In this document: positions 33,480 through 44,986 of the stretch, piece by piece
Position numbering within the stretch: the stretch's first letter is position 1
Layout of the letters: each line of letters starts with the position of its first letter
From: Neoceratodus forsteri
Taxonomy: Eukaryota; Chordata; Ceratodontiformes; Ceratodontidae
DNA length: 64,000 bases
NCBI GenBank assembly: GCA_016271365.2
Contig: CM028131.1
Coordinates: 167,590,501-167,654,500 of the forward strand
Reading direction: 5' to 3'
Notes under the pieces: generated by a model
What the model was told of the DNA's origin: nothing
What the model saw: only the letters and a program-made list of their open reading frames with translations
Databases searched by the model: none
Translations under genes and position numbers: made by a program

Positions 33480-33790
33480 CATCAGGCATAACGGCCATGC
33501 CATTTCACCACACTCTACCCTGCAGACACCGACAAGTGATACGGTGTGCCTTGGGGTCTTTGGTCCTTATGCTCAACCCATTCCTTCAGGAAATATGGTG
33601 AGATGGGTGCAGTATAGGAGAAAGGGGTGAACTTTGGGGCTGAAGAGTCCAAGACACATCTCGATGCCTCTCACTGGCTACAGGGTGTGGGTGGGGGTGG
33701 AATGGTATGAGCATTACAGTTGACAATCCCAAGTCACACCCATGATGCCTGTCAGTCTCTACAGGGTGGGGCGTTATGGTCGGAAACCCT
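33480..33790. repeat. Palindromic core of composite element C2
   Basis: CTACCCTGCAGACACCGACAAG and GGTGTGCCTTGGGG pair with CCAAGACACATC and the closing GCCTGTCAGTCTCTACAGGGTGG. The centre is CAACCCATTCC...GAGATGGGTG. It is the counterpart of 13665-14005. Confidence 0.7.
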
Positions 33791-33932
33791 AACACCTCAG
33801 GTGTTCATTGGTATTTTCCCTCCAAATTTTCAACATGGGTTTTTTGTGACCCCCACCTTATGAACAGTGGTAATATCAGTTTGTTAGCCAAAAGATGATT
33901 TTGCACAGTGACTACAGCATTTGGCATCACAG

Positions 33933-34432
33933 GTGCGAAAACACATTTCGAACAGGATGTGAAAAATGACAACTGTACTGTTCATGGGGATGTGTAAAAA
34001 ATGATAATGTTGAAAATCTGCAGTGAAAATAGTAAGAAAACTGGTGAAGTCACGAGCGTGCATAGAAACTGCGAAATGGACACCCTTAATGAAATTACTT
34101 TGGGGAATTTTTACAGCAGATTGTCAACAGAGGCATTTTGGGACCTCCACTCATGAACAGTGTCACCGTCATTTTCTTGATCTGTTCCAAACAATGATGT
34201 CCCACAGCGACCACGCATTTCTGTGCAGAAAGTGTGAAAACACATTTTGGTCATGTTGTGAAAAATTATAGCTGTACTGTTCATAAGGAAGTGTGGAAAA
34301 ATGCCAGTGGTAAAAATCTGGATTAAAAATATTACAAATTCATGAACTTATGAGAGTGAGTGGAAACAGAGCAATGCTCGCTCATAACACAGTAATTTTA
34401 TGGACTTTTGTCACCAGATTTTCAACATAGCC
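33933..34432. repeat. ~299-bp satellite-like units in C2, left block
   Basis: GTGCGAAAACACATT at 33933 recurs as GTGTGAAAACACATT at 34232 (299 bp). The second unit is cut at 34432 by a CR1 insertion and continues at 37248. Confidence 0.88.
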
Positions 34433-37247
34433 AATATTAGTCTGGGAAACAAACTTCCAGAGCTAGTAGCTCTGATGGAAAAGGAACACTTGGATATTGT
34501 GGCAGTCACAGAAACTTGGTACACGGAGAACCATGACTGGGATGTCAACATTCCAGGGTACACAATCTACAGAAGGGACACGGAGGGTAAAAGAGGAGGT
34601 GGAGTAGCTCTCTACATAAAGGAAGGGATCAAAGCAACAGAACTAAAAAGTAAAGGGGGAGGACAAGAGGAACTCTGGGTCAACTTGGAGACAGGGAATG
34701 GCATCACAATCTGCACAGGGGTTGTATACAGACCCCCGTCTCAAGGGGAGGAAATGAACAAGAAAATTATAGAGGGCATTCTCAAAATGGCTGAAAAAGG
34801 GGAGATACTGTTGATGGGGCACCTGAATATGCCAGATGTTAACTGGGTGACATGGACTACAGCCACATCCAAGAGCAGGGTCATTCTCGATGCCCTACAG
34901 GAGGCAGGCCTTAGACAGCTAGTGGTGAAACCTACTCAGGAGGGAGCAATATTAGACCTGGTACTCTCAAATGGAGAGAGGATCACAAATTTAGAAGTCA
35001 GTAGACATCTGGGAACAAGTGACCACTGCACAGTGTGCTTCACAATAAACACAACCATGGAGACAAGTCATACAAAGACAAGGATACTGGACTTTAGAAG
35101 GGCTGACTTTGGCATAATGGGTGAAAGGAGGGGTGGAAGAACAATGGAGAAAAATCAAAACTGCCATCATGGAGGCAACAAGCCTTTGTATGAAACAAAT
35201 AAAGAAAACAAAGCAGAATAAAAAAACACTATGGTTCTCAAAAGAGGTGTCAGGGAAGGTTAAGGAGAAAAAGGCTTCATTCAGAAAGTATAAGGAATCA
35301 CAGATGGAGCACGACAGGGAATTGTATCAATTAAAGCAGAAAGAAGTGGGGAAGGCAGTCAGAAAAGCAAAGGCCCAAACCGAGTAAAAGATAGCCAAAT
35401 CAGATACGAAGGGGGATACAACCTTTTATAGGTACATTAGGGAGCATAGAAAGGATAAGGGAGGGATAGTGAAGATTAATAAAGGAGAGGGGAGGTGGGC
35501 AGATGGAGACAGTGAAAAGACAGAGATACTGAATGAATACTTTTGCTCAGTATTCACAAAAGAAGAAGAGGAGGAGTTACCTAAACCAAACAGTAGAAGC
35601 ACTCTGGATAGTGTGGTTGATGCCAGTCCATTTACAGAAGAAAGACTACTGAAAGAACTCCTAAAACTCAAGGTGGACAAAGCAATTGTGCCTGATGGAA
35701 TTCACCCTAGAATCCTAAAAGGGCTAAGGGAGGACCTAGTGACACCACTAACCACACTTTTTAACAAATCATGGGAAGATGGGGTGGTACCTGAGGACTG
35801 GAGGAGGACAGATGTGATTCCCCTTCACAAAAGTGGGAGCAAGGCAGAAGCCAGAAACTACAGACCTGTTAGTTTGACCTCAGTGGTGGGGAAAATGATG
35901 GAATCACTTCTGAAAGAAAGAATTGTTCAGTACCTAGAGGCCAGCGGGGCACAGGACCCAAAGCAGCATGGATTCACAGCAGGAAGGTCATGTCAGATGA
36001 ATCTAATCAATTTCTTCTACTGGGTGACCAAAGTAATAGACCAGGGAGTGGCTGTGGATATGGCCTACCTAGACTTTAGCAAGGCATTTGACACAGTCCC
36101 ACACAAAAGATTAATAATCAAGTTAGCCAGCCTGGGAGTGGGTCCCAAGGTGGTAGCCTGGGTAGCAAACTGGCTGCACAACAGGACACAGAAGGTAATA
36201 GTGAATGGATCACATTCTGAAGAAAGGGGGAATATTAGTGGAGTACCTCAGGGCTCAGTACTAGGTCCAGTCCTCTTTAACGTCTTTATAGGTGACATTG
36301 CAGAGGGTCTGGAAGGAAAGGTATGCCTCTTTGCAGATGACACAAATATCTGTAACAGAGCTGATACACAAGGGGGGTAGAAAGGATGAGAAGGGACTTG
36401 GCAAGGTTGGAGGGATGGTCAGACATATGGCAACTTAGATTCAATGCAAAGAAGTGCAAAGTAATGCACCTGGGAAATAGAAATCCAAGAGAAGAGTACA
36501 CAATAGCAGGGGAGATACTAATGACAACAATAATGGAAAGGGATCTGGGTGTAGTCATATCAGATGACCAAAAGGTGGGTAAGCAATGTGAGAAGTCAGG
36601 AAGGAGAGCCAGGGGATACTGGGATGCAAAGGAGGGCATCACAAGTAGAAAAAGGGAAGTGGTTATCCCTCTATACAGACAGTTGGTGAGGCCCCATCTG
36701 GAGTACTACGTGCAGTTTTGGAGACCTCATCTACGCAAGGACATGGACAGGATGGAAGCAGTCCAGAGGAGGGCAACTAAAATGGTGCAGGGTCTACATC
36801 AGAAACCATATGAACAGAGACTGAGAGAGCTTCTTAATATGCATACCCTTGATGAAAGGAGGAACGGTGGACATAATAGAAACTTTTAAGTACCTCAAGG
36901 GAATCAACAAAGTCCAGGAGGGTAGCATCTTTCAGAAAAAGAGATGTGTAAGAACAAGGGGGCACAATTTAAAGTTAGAGGAGGGACGGCTCAGGGGTAA
37001 TGTGAGGAAATTCTTTTTCACGGAAAGAGTGGTGGATGCATGGAACTGCCTTCCTTGAGAGGTTGAGGGGTCTAAAACAGTGGAGGAATTCAAACATGCA
37101 TGGGACGGATATAAGGCAATTATAGTGGGGGGTTGCAGGAAGTAGGCTGTTGGTTAACTAGAATCTGCAGCTTATCCAATAGGTAGGGAAATGGGCAGAC
37201 TGGGTGGGCCAAGTGGTCCTTATCTGCCATCAAAGTCTATGTTTCTA
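34433..37247 (+). mobile_element. CR1-clade LINE inside composite C2, 5'-truncated
   Basis: A 2.8-kb CR1 copy lacking ORF1, beginning just inside ORF2 and ending ATCAAAGTCTATGTTTCTAT at 37226-37246. It has the longest open frames in the window and is therefore probably the youngest CR1 here. Its insertion point is exact: uninterrupted satellite units read TTTTCAACATAGCCATTTTAAGACC (for example at 37538). Here the text is TTTTCAACATAGCCA, CR1, then TTGCCATTTTAAGACC, so only GCCA is shared by both flanks. Confidence 0.95.
34450..37150 (+). pseudogene. CR1 ORF2: endonuclease, reverse transcriptase, C-terminal region
   Basis: Frame 1 (to 35221) is the APE-type endonuclease: VAVTETWYTENHDWD, RGGGVALYIKEGI, VYRPPSQGEE, LLMGHLNMPDVNW, HLGTSDHCTVCF. 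The catalytic GD-x-N reads GHLN, so nicking activity is probably lost. Frame 2 (35469-36380) is the RT: NYRPVSLTSVVGKMMESLL, HGFTAGRSCQMN, YLDFSKAFDTVPHKRL, GVPQGSVLGPVLFN and the active-site FADDT near residue 288. Frame 3 (36386-36889) and frame 4 (36849-37058) carry [36 protein letters not shown] and FFTERVVDAWNCLP. Only about four frame changes separate these pieces. Full-length CR1 ORF2 is ~900-1000 codons, and this copy lacks only its first few. Confidence 0.92.
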
Positions 37248-38040
37248 TTGCCATTTTAAGACCTCTGCTTATGAAGAGTGTCACTGTGATTTTCTTAATC
37301 TGTCCCGAACATTGATTTTGCACACCAACTGCACCATTGTGTGCTACATGCACAGAAACACATTTTGGGTGAGACGTGAAGAATGACAGCTGTACTGCTC
37401 ATAAGGAGATGTGGTAAAATGGCAATGTTGAAAATCTGGAGTGCAAATATTAAAAATTTGTGAACTTACAAGTGTGCGTAGGAACTGTGCAACGCATGCT
37501 CATAAAACAATAATTTTTGTGAATTTATTCACCACATTTTCAACATAGCCATTTTAAGACCTCTGCTCATGAACAGTGTTACTATGATTTTCTTAATGTG
37601 TCCCAAACATTGATTTTGCACACCGACTGCGCCATTGTGCGCTACATGCGTGGAAACATATTTTGGGTGAGATGTGAAGAATGACAGCTCTACTGCTCAT
37701 AAGGAGGTGTGGTAAAATGGCAATGTTGAAAACCTTGAGTGCAAATATTAAAAATTTGAGAACTTACAAGCGTGCATAGAACTTTGGTGCACCCAATGCT
37801 TGTAAACAGTATTTGAAAATTTTTCCTACCTAACATAGGTTTTGGGGCCCACCATGAACTGTGACACTGTTGTTTTGTACATCGGTCCCGAAAGGTGGTT
37901 TCATGCAATGACTGCAAAATCACCTTTTGGGACTGAATAACAAAATGACAGTGCAAGAACTCATGAGGTGGGGTCCCAAAAACTCCATGTTGAAAATTTT
38001 GTGAAAAAATTCCCAAAAATGCCTGAGATATGTATCAAAG
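37248..38040. repeat. ~299-bp satellite-like units in C2, right block
   Basis: The AGAAACACATTTTGGGTGAG unit near 37355 recurs near 37654 (299 bp). Both are followed by GAATGACAGCTNTACTGCTCATAAGGAG and AATGTTGAAAA. A final partial unit ends CAAAGTTGAAAAACCC at ~38050, as in C1. Confidence 0.88.
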
Positions 38041-38298
38041 TTGAAAAACCCAATTTGTTGCATTATACAGCTTATCGGCATTTCCTCAGTTCGCGGTCAG
38101 CTTTCCAGAGTGCAGATATGTTCCCGGTCCACTGAAGATTGTCGCACCAGACTCTGGAGGTATGTATGGGGTGTGGTGGGGTGTGGTGAGGCAGGGTGTG
38201 CAGAGGGTGGGCACGGGTAGGGGAGGTGGTCAAGACAGTCAGTGAGGGAACATTTTTTCTTGCTAGGGTTTTTTTTTCTTTTAGGAAGACAACGTGGG

Positions 38299-38700
38299 AT
38301 GTTTGCCACACTGGGGTTGGCTCCCAGTGCGGCAGCTTGAAGTATTTTTGGGGGGCAGCAGAGCCGATGGGGGATTGGACACCCATTTTGGCCATAGAGA
38401 GGTTTGCCACACTGGGGTGGGCTCCCAGCGTGGCACCTGAAAGTGTGTTGGGGGCAACAGAGGAACATTTGCCATGCTGGGGTGGGTGCCCAGCGTGGCA
38501 CCTGAAAGGCTGTTTGGGGGGGCAGTGGAGTCAATGGGGAATTGGGCACCCCCGTTAGCCTTACAGATTTTTGCCATGCTTGGGTGGGCTCCCAGCGTGG
38601 CACCTAAATTCTGTTGGGGGTGCAGCGCGGCGATGGGGGATTGGTACCTCCGTCAGCAATACTGTGTGTGTGTGGGGGCGTGTGAGCATGCTGGGGTGGC
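38299..38700. repeat. G-rich tandem units in C2 right part
   Basis: TTTGCCACACTGGGGTGGGCTCCCAGCGTGGCACCTGAA-type units recur at about 38300, 38404, 38469 and 38572, with GATGGGGGATTGGGCACCCC spacers. Overlapping open frames on both strands through here simply read the repeat. Confidence 0.85.
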
Positions 38701-38998
38701 TCCGGCATGTTATTTGTCTGGGGAGAGGAGCTGTCTATGACAGCTGTTTCACTGCAGTGCCAATGTGTAGGCACTTTGCATATTGCCAATGCAGTATGCA
38801 AATTGCCTACATGCTGCAGTGCTTTTCTTTCAACTGTATGCCTCTGCATTTGCAAATGCTGTCATGGACAGCTCTTACATTCATTAGCGCGGTGGGGCCA
38901 TGCCTGCAAAAGACAGCAGGGCATTGGAAGTAGGGAGGCACACCTACGAATTCTCTTATGGTGGCACTATGTTTCTTGCACATGTGTGCAAGCAAACA
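38701..38998. other. Right end of composite element C2
   Basis: Non-coding. Contains CACTGCAGTGCC palindromic text and the right terminus (GTTTCTTGCACATGTGTGCAAGCAAAC), itself a short hairpin (TTGCACA against TGTGCAA). Confidence 0.6.
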
Positions 38999-39364
38999 TA
39001 AAAATGATTCAGGGCCAGAGGCAGATCCTATGAAGAGTGCCTCAAGCATTAAATATGTACACACTGGAGAACAGAAGAGAGAGGGGAGATATGATAGAGA
39101 CTTTCAAGTTCCTTAAAGGAATTAACAAAGTGAGCTGTGGGTCTGAGGAGGTGGGTGCAAAAACAGTCACGGGATTCAAGCAGGTCTGGGACATAATGAA
39201 AGGAATAGCTGTTACTTGGGGTGACAGGACCAAGGAGAAGAATAGAGTGAGAGATGGAGAGGATTAATACCTTTGAGGAACAGTAGGTTCCAGGGATTAT
39301 AGGGAACTTGGGCAGACTGGATAAGCCTCTGGTCTTTTTCTGCCATCATAGTCTACGTTTCTAT
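38999..39364 (+). mobile_element. CR1 element inserted in R, 3' part (split)
   Basis: Resumes the 33059-33414 element at AAAATGATTCAGGGCCAGAGG and reads [26 protein letters not shown], then TGFKQVWD after an internal deletion that removes the FFTERVVDAWN block. It ends GCCATCATAGTCTACGTTTCTATG at 39341-39364. The next bases return to repeat R. Confidence 0.9.
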
Positions 39365-39852
39365 GATGGGGGTAACAGCTTGGTAAGTAGGTTATGTGAA
39401 ATGCATATACCAGCCACCTTCTTCTATTAGAGCATTCTCCCAGAGATAGCTCAGAGAGCCTTACAGTGCAATATAACCAGAAGAATAGATTGAATTGCAT
39501 CAATGATAATATTGTCCTTAACACTAAACCAACTAATGGAGCCCATATTGCATGAAACCCCTATTAGAGTCCTAAAGGTTTTTCCAAAATTTCTTGAAAA
39601 ATGTCTACTGAACTGGCCTGTGTCAGTCACAAATATACACCAGAGGTTTGTGTAGTCACTTTGTAAGACTTTTTTGGGGCCCACGATGGTATGCAATATA
39701 CCACAGCACAATTAAAGTGCACAAACGTGCTTCAGTGTGCACTTAATAAGTGCAAATGTTTTAAAAATCGATACCAGTTAACCTTGTGAGAAGTCAATGT
39801 TCGAGACACACATATACTAGATGTCAAAGGCAAAATGGCAAACATATCCCTA
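39365..39852. repeat. Repeat R, copy 1, right half
   Basis: Matches 54572-55058: TATACCAGCCACCTTCTTCTA, CAGAGAGCCTTACAGTNCAATATAACCAGAAGAAT, ACTAATGGANCCC, GTGCACAAACNTGCTTCAGTGTG, GGCAAAATGGCAAACATATCCCT. With 32403-33058 it restores a single ~1.14-kb repeat. Confidence 0.88.
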
Positions 39853-41349
39853 AATGTTCTTTCTCTTACATTTCAGTATAGATGAAGGTAATGTACCACT
39901 AAGCATGTTCAGGAGAGAAGAAACTACAAGATGTCAATGTCACTCAGACACAATGGGCCACTGGGCCTTTTCTGCCAGCTTTTATATTTCACATAGCTGA
40001 GCCCAATAGCACACAGAATGAAGCTCCTTTCTGACTTTTCCAAATTAATCTGTCCCAAGGACTGAAACCTTCCATATTGTATGCCTTGAGGGAGTCATCA
40101 GACCCCTTATAAATTAAAAACCTCCCTCCAAAGCTAAATTTGCACCTAGAAAGACATCTGCTACCTTTTTACTCCCAACACTTGCACACAGTGACACTTG
40201 CCTGAAAAATACACATATACTACACACAGATGCCCCTTAATTCAGCTTCCTGCGACAAACACAGCAGTCAAATGATATACACTTTGTAGCTCTTATGCCA
40301 GATGTGCAAAAACAACAAAAACAGATCCAACATATAAAGTTAATACAGATGTGCCTTATTACTAAATATTTCTTTCTATACTTCTGGACTGAAGTTCACT
40401 GCAACTCTTCTGTGTCTTCAGGGTCTCATCATACTTCAGTTGCCCCTTGTTCACTCACTGGTTCTGCCTGAACATCTCTGTCTCAGACCCCAGTTTCATC
40501 TTCCCAATTCATCTGGCATCCCCTCCATAACAGGACTCCAGTCCAGCAACATACCCCCACAGTACTGTACACTGGGAAGCACAGTGATATTCAAGGTGTC
40601 ATTACCTTCACTTCTGCCTTTAGTTATACCACAACTAACCACTACCACTATGACTAAAGGCAGAATTTAAACAAAGATCCAGGCAGGCCACTCCTGGCAA
40701 TCTTGTCATGTGGCGTAAGTGGTCTGTGCATTTTTTGTGGTCAGTGATCTGATTATCACTTACCATGGCATTCCGCCCACCACACACTGGGCTGTCCACA
40801 CCATCCTTCCAGACCACTGGTTATCAGTGCTGCCACCCACTTCTATTCCAATCAGTCTTCAACCTACTTAAGACTCTGTTCTGGGCCTCTGGCACTGGCA
40901 GGGCTGTTTCACATTTGTTTTCTCCATTTACATTTCTTGTTATGTAAGCCTCCTTCAAATTCTACTCTACTTGCTGCTGTAACTGGACCTCCTGCACCAG
41001 TGGTGCACACATGAAGCTTTGGACTTGGAGACCATCGAAAAGGGTTGCTGACTAAATAGCGCCAAATCCAGCAGTCCCTGCCTGATGATCACTCTGCACA
41101 GTCGCCATTGCCTAATGTTGATTCACAGCTTTCACTGACTGAGAGCCAGGGCAATATAGGAGGTCACCAGTCACACTGTGTCACGTCACATCAGGGGCAG
41201 ATGGTTAGTGCCTCCTACAAATACAGAGAAACAAGGAGTCTTGGACTAAGAATGGGAACAGCCCAGCAAAAAGAAAAAAAAATCAATGATGTGCATGCGG
41301 GCACAGAAAAACATCTAATTAAAGGGCCCCAAAGAATGCAAGGACCCTA
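39853..41349. other. Unassigned 1.5-kb stretch
   Basis: No gene recognised. GGGCCACTGGGCCTTTTCTGCCAGC near 39956 resembles the tail of the second CR1 subfamily, so a CR1 scrap may sit there. The forward frames at 40440-40947 and 41108-41356 have no known motif. Confidence 0.4.
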
Positions 41350-42048
41350 TGCATAGGTGCACCATGTGTTAGTACCCTTGGTAGAGTACTTGAAGAATAA
41401 TGGACTGCAGGATAACAAGTAGCATGGGTTTGTGTCAGGGAGGCCATGCCAGACCAACAAGACAGTGATTTTTGACTGGGTCACTAAGGTGCTAGGCAGA
41501 GGGCAGGCAGTAGATCTGGTTAACTTTGACTTGAACAAAGCCTTTGATTCGGTACCCACACAAGACACTGCTTAAAAAGCTGAAGGACTTAGGAATGGAG
41601 GTGAGTTTAGTTGAAAATTTGCTTGGGGGGAAGCAACAGAGAATGGTAGTGAATGGGACCAAGTCAGGGTACAGGGAGGTCACAAGTTGGTTGCTACAGG
41701 GATGAGTCCTGCAACCTGTCCTAGCCAATATGTTCATCAATGAGATAGGAGAAGGTATCCAGAGCAAGCTGTGTCTCTTTGCTGATGACCCAAAGCTCTC
41801 TGACAGGGCAGACCATGAGGAAGGTGTACAGGAGTTCTAGATGGACCTACAGATACTGGAGAGATGGTCAAAGACCCAGCAGTTGAGATTTTATGCCAAA
41901 AAGTGCAAAGTTTAGCACTTAGAATAGTTGATGGAAGGGGTTAGATTGGCTTCTTCAAAAGAGGAGTGGGATCTGGGGGTCATAATCAGTGACTATCTCT
42001 AACAAATGGCTCACAGTAACAAAGCCTATAGCAAGGCATCAAGGATGA
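41350..42048 (+). mobile_element. Outer CR1 element, 5' part (split)
   Basis: Forward RT remnant of a diverged CR1 subfamily: SGRPCQTNK, VNFDLNKAFDS, MFINEIGEGIQSKLCLFADD and a broken FYAKKCKV block. It stops after NKAYSKASRM (42048) and continues at 43593 with IGSGFVSRRSEVILPLY. The text between is another CR1. Confidence 0.85.
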
Positions 42049-43592
42049 ACCTAAAAACAGACAAAGCACCAGGGCCTGGTGGGCTTCACCTGAGGGTACT
42101 GAAGGAGATGAAGGAAGAACTAATGGTCCCCTTGACACATTTTTTCAACCGGTAACTGCTAACAGGTGTTGTGCCGAGGGACTGGCGAAGAGTGAAAGTG
42201 GTACACCTGCACAAGGGGGGAATGCAGAAGAGGCTGGCAAGTACAGACTAGTCAGCCTCACATCTGTTGTGGGGAAACTTATGGAGACCTTAATTAAACA
42301 GGATCTGGTAGAATATCTAAAAAGGAACAGCCTTCAAGATATCAGACAGCATTGATTCATAGCATGTAGGTCATGCCAGACAAAGCTTCTTACGTTCTTT
42401 GATTGGGTGACCAAAGAATTGGACAAGGGCCACCCAGTAGACCTACTATACTTCGACTTCAGCAAGGTCTTCAACTTGATGCACATAACTGTCTTTTGAA
42501 AAAGCTTGAAGATGTTGGTACTGTTGCGTCCATAGTCAGATGGGTGGGAAATTGGCTCAGTAATAGGAGTCAGAGAGTGGTAGTCAATGGAGTGAGGTCA
42601 AATGAGAGAATTGTCACTAGTGGTGTCCCCCAGGGCTAGGTCTTGGGCCCAGTCCTGTTTAATATGTTTATTAGTAACATAGAAGTAAGTTTTATAGGCA
42701 AGTTCAAACTTTTTGTGGATGACACAAAACTAGGCAGTACAGTTGACAATGTGGAGGCAGTAGGGGACCTGCGAAAGGACTTACAAAGGTTCAAACGGTG
42801 GTCCAATGTCTTGCAGCTCAGGTTCAATTCAAAGAAGTGCAAGGTGTTACATTTCGGTAAAGGAAATCCCAAAAAGGATTACTGGCTCGTCGGGATCCAA
42901 CTCAGCACCTCACAGGAGGAGTGAGACCTTGGGGTCATCATAAATGACACCTTGAAGCAGTCAAGCCAATGCAATAAACCTCAAAGCAAGGCAAGCAAAA
43001 GGTCCTTGGTGAGGCCTCACCTGGAGTACTGTGTCCAGTTCTGGAGACCACACTTTAGGAAGGACAGAGATAGGCTGGAGACCATGTAGGGAAGTGCAAC
43101 CAAGATGGTACAGGGTCTACGAGGACTCTTATATGAGGAACACCTCAAAACACTAAACATATACTCACTGGAGACTAGAAGAGAGGGAGGGGGATATGAT
43201 TGAGACATTCAAATTCTTGAGAGGCATCAATAATGTTCCCCACTCAGAATTATTCAATATGGTAGGCAGCTCAACTACTAGAGGGCAATAATGGTAGCTA
43301 TGAAGATGGAGCTTCAGGAGGGATCTAAGGAAGTACTATTTTTTGGAAAGAGTCATGGACCCATGGAATAGCCTGCCAGCTGAGGTGATAGGTTCATGGA
43401 ATTGTGGTAGCATTTAAGAGGGGTGGGATAGGGCAAGGGCTCAGGCAGAAACCAAGGGGCCAGAAACAGTCAAAAGCCAGGTGGGGGCCAGATCCCAATA
43501 TTGGTAGTTGAACTCGAAAACTCTTGGGCAGACTAGATGGAACATTGGTCTCCTTCTGCTGTCACTTTCTTTGTTTCTATGTTTCTATAATG
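42049..43592 (+). mobile_element. Inner CR1 element, inserted in the outer CR1
   Basis: Begins at KTDKAPGPGGLHLRVLKEMKEEL, continues through the RT (RSCQTKL, FDFSKVFN, RSQRVVVNGVRSNE, GPVLFNMFISNI, and FVDDTKLGS where FADD is expected), then [29 protein letters not shown] and a 3' end TTTCTTTGTTTCTATGTTTCTATA. FVDD instead of FADD is a tolerated RT variant. Frames are broken. The host text reads AGGATG on the left and ATGGGTTCTATAGG on the right, so ATG is the only shared target sequence. Confidence 0.88.
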
Positions 43593-44245
43593 GGTTCTAT
43601 AGGGAGCGGTTTTGTTAGTAGGAGAAGTGAAGTGATACTACCACTATACAGCTCTCCAGGGAGGCCTCAGCTGGAGTACTATGCTGAAGTCCACACCTGA
43701 AAAAAGACATTGACAGACTGCAGTCAGTGCAGAGGGAGAACAACAAGATGATTCAGGACCAGCAAGGCAGATCTTATGAGGAGTGGCTGGTACCCCAAAT
43801 ATGTACTTGCTAGAGTCCAGGATGGAGAAGAAGGATATGACAGAAACATGTAAGTTTATGAGGGGTATAATAGGGTGAAGAGCAAGTTCTTGTTTGTAGG
43901 GATAGGTTCAAAGTCACCAGGGGGCATAGTTGGTGGCTGGTTGGGGACAAGTTCAAGAAAGACATGACAAAAGTTTCACTTCACAGAAAGCTTGGTGGAA
44001 CCATGAAGCAGACTGCCAGTAGAAGTGGTGGGGGCAGCTACCCTAAATGAGTTTAAACATGACTGGGACAGACAAAGGGACTCGTAGTCCCTAGGAGGGT
44101 GACAACAGATGATTGAGGGAGAGGGAGTGAGGGTAAGGGGAAACAGATCATAAGTACAGCAGATCTGCGTGGTGAGGTAAACTAGTAAGGGCAGACCTGA
44201 CTTACACTTGGTCTCCTTCTGCCATCAGATTCCATGTTTTTATTC
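43593..44245 (+). mobile_element. Outer CR1 element, 3' part (split)
   Basis: Carries on from 42048: SRRSEVILPLYSS, QLEYY, degenerate QREQQDDSGP, then a 3' UTR with GGTCTCCTTCTGCCATCAGATTCCATGTTTTTAT. Inactive. Confidence 0.82.
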
Positions 44246-44986
44246 CTCACATAGTCATGCACATCAAACTCCATCCATCCTGAATGAAGCAACTGGTACT
44301 CCCTCTTTTGGAGACAACCCCCCAGGCTGACAGGTTAATTTTAACAACCAACCCAAGCACTGCATGATCCAGCTAACAAATAAGGTTACATGGAATTGAT
44401 ATGACCCCCCTTGCAATCATTGCTGAACAAAAGGACATACTACCCATCATAACTTACTGAAGCATAGGTGTTCTTCTGTCTGGAAAACTACAGTCTTGGG
44501 CTCATACACCTTTCCTTCTAGAGAAACACAAATCCATAAAATCATCTGAGTCACATATCAATTCTGAGTTGCTGCCACTACATCCAGGCCCAGCAGGCTT
44601 ACTCTAGCCTCTAGCTCACCAAGGATTACATAACAAGAACAGTAAAATCCCCCAGGCATTGAACACTTAGTCCTGGCTCAAAGAGGATCAACATACCTTC
44701 AGCAGAGCTCTGCACACACGTGTGACCCCATCCCTAGAGTCCTTGATGTCACTGATGGAAGATTTCTCTTAGACGTCCTTTCACTGTGGTCACATGCCCT
44801 CAGGACACCATCTTCCAACCACCTTGGAACTTTGTGTAGACTTGCAAGGGTCTCCAGCAGCTTCACTGAAGGGAACCCCTCACCACTCCAGCACATTCAT
44901 CCTAATTTTTGATGTGAGATTAAACAGTATCATATCTGTTCTCTTTCTTGATCATCTCTGCTTTCTTTCAGCTGTGATCTTTGCTT
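44246..44986. other. Unassigned stretch
   Basis: No gene or repeat recognised. Short frames without motifs. Confidence 0.4.

Larger units (their letters stand above)
33415..38998 (+). mobile_element. Composite non-coding element, copy C2
   Basis: Second copy of C1 with the same left end (CAAGCATTTGTCAATG and TTTGCTTGCTGG), palindromic core, ~299-bp units, right-hand block (CATTATACAGCTTATCGGCATTTCC) and right end (ATGTTTCTTGCACATGTGTGCAAGCAAACAT). Its borders are sharper than those of C1, because both flanks are one CR1 element: CAGAGTAACAA on the left and AAAATGATTCAGGGCC on the right join to make normal CR1 sequence. It is itself interrupted by the CR1 at 34433-37247. Without that insert it is about 2.77 kb. 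No coding capacity seen. Confidence 0.82.

Noticed and set aside
38097..38603. 168-codon reverse open frame, proline-rich
   Set aside because: Reads through G-rich tandem units of the composite element. Other frames on both strands are open too, as expected for a repeat of low stop content.
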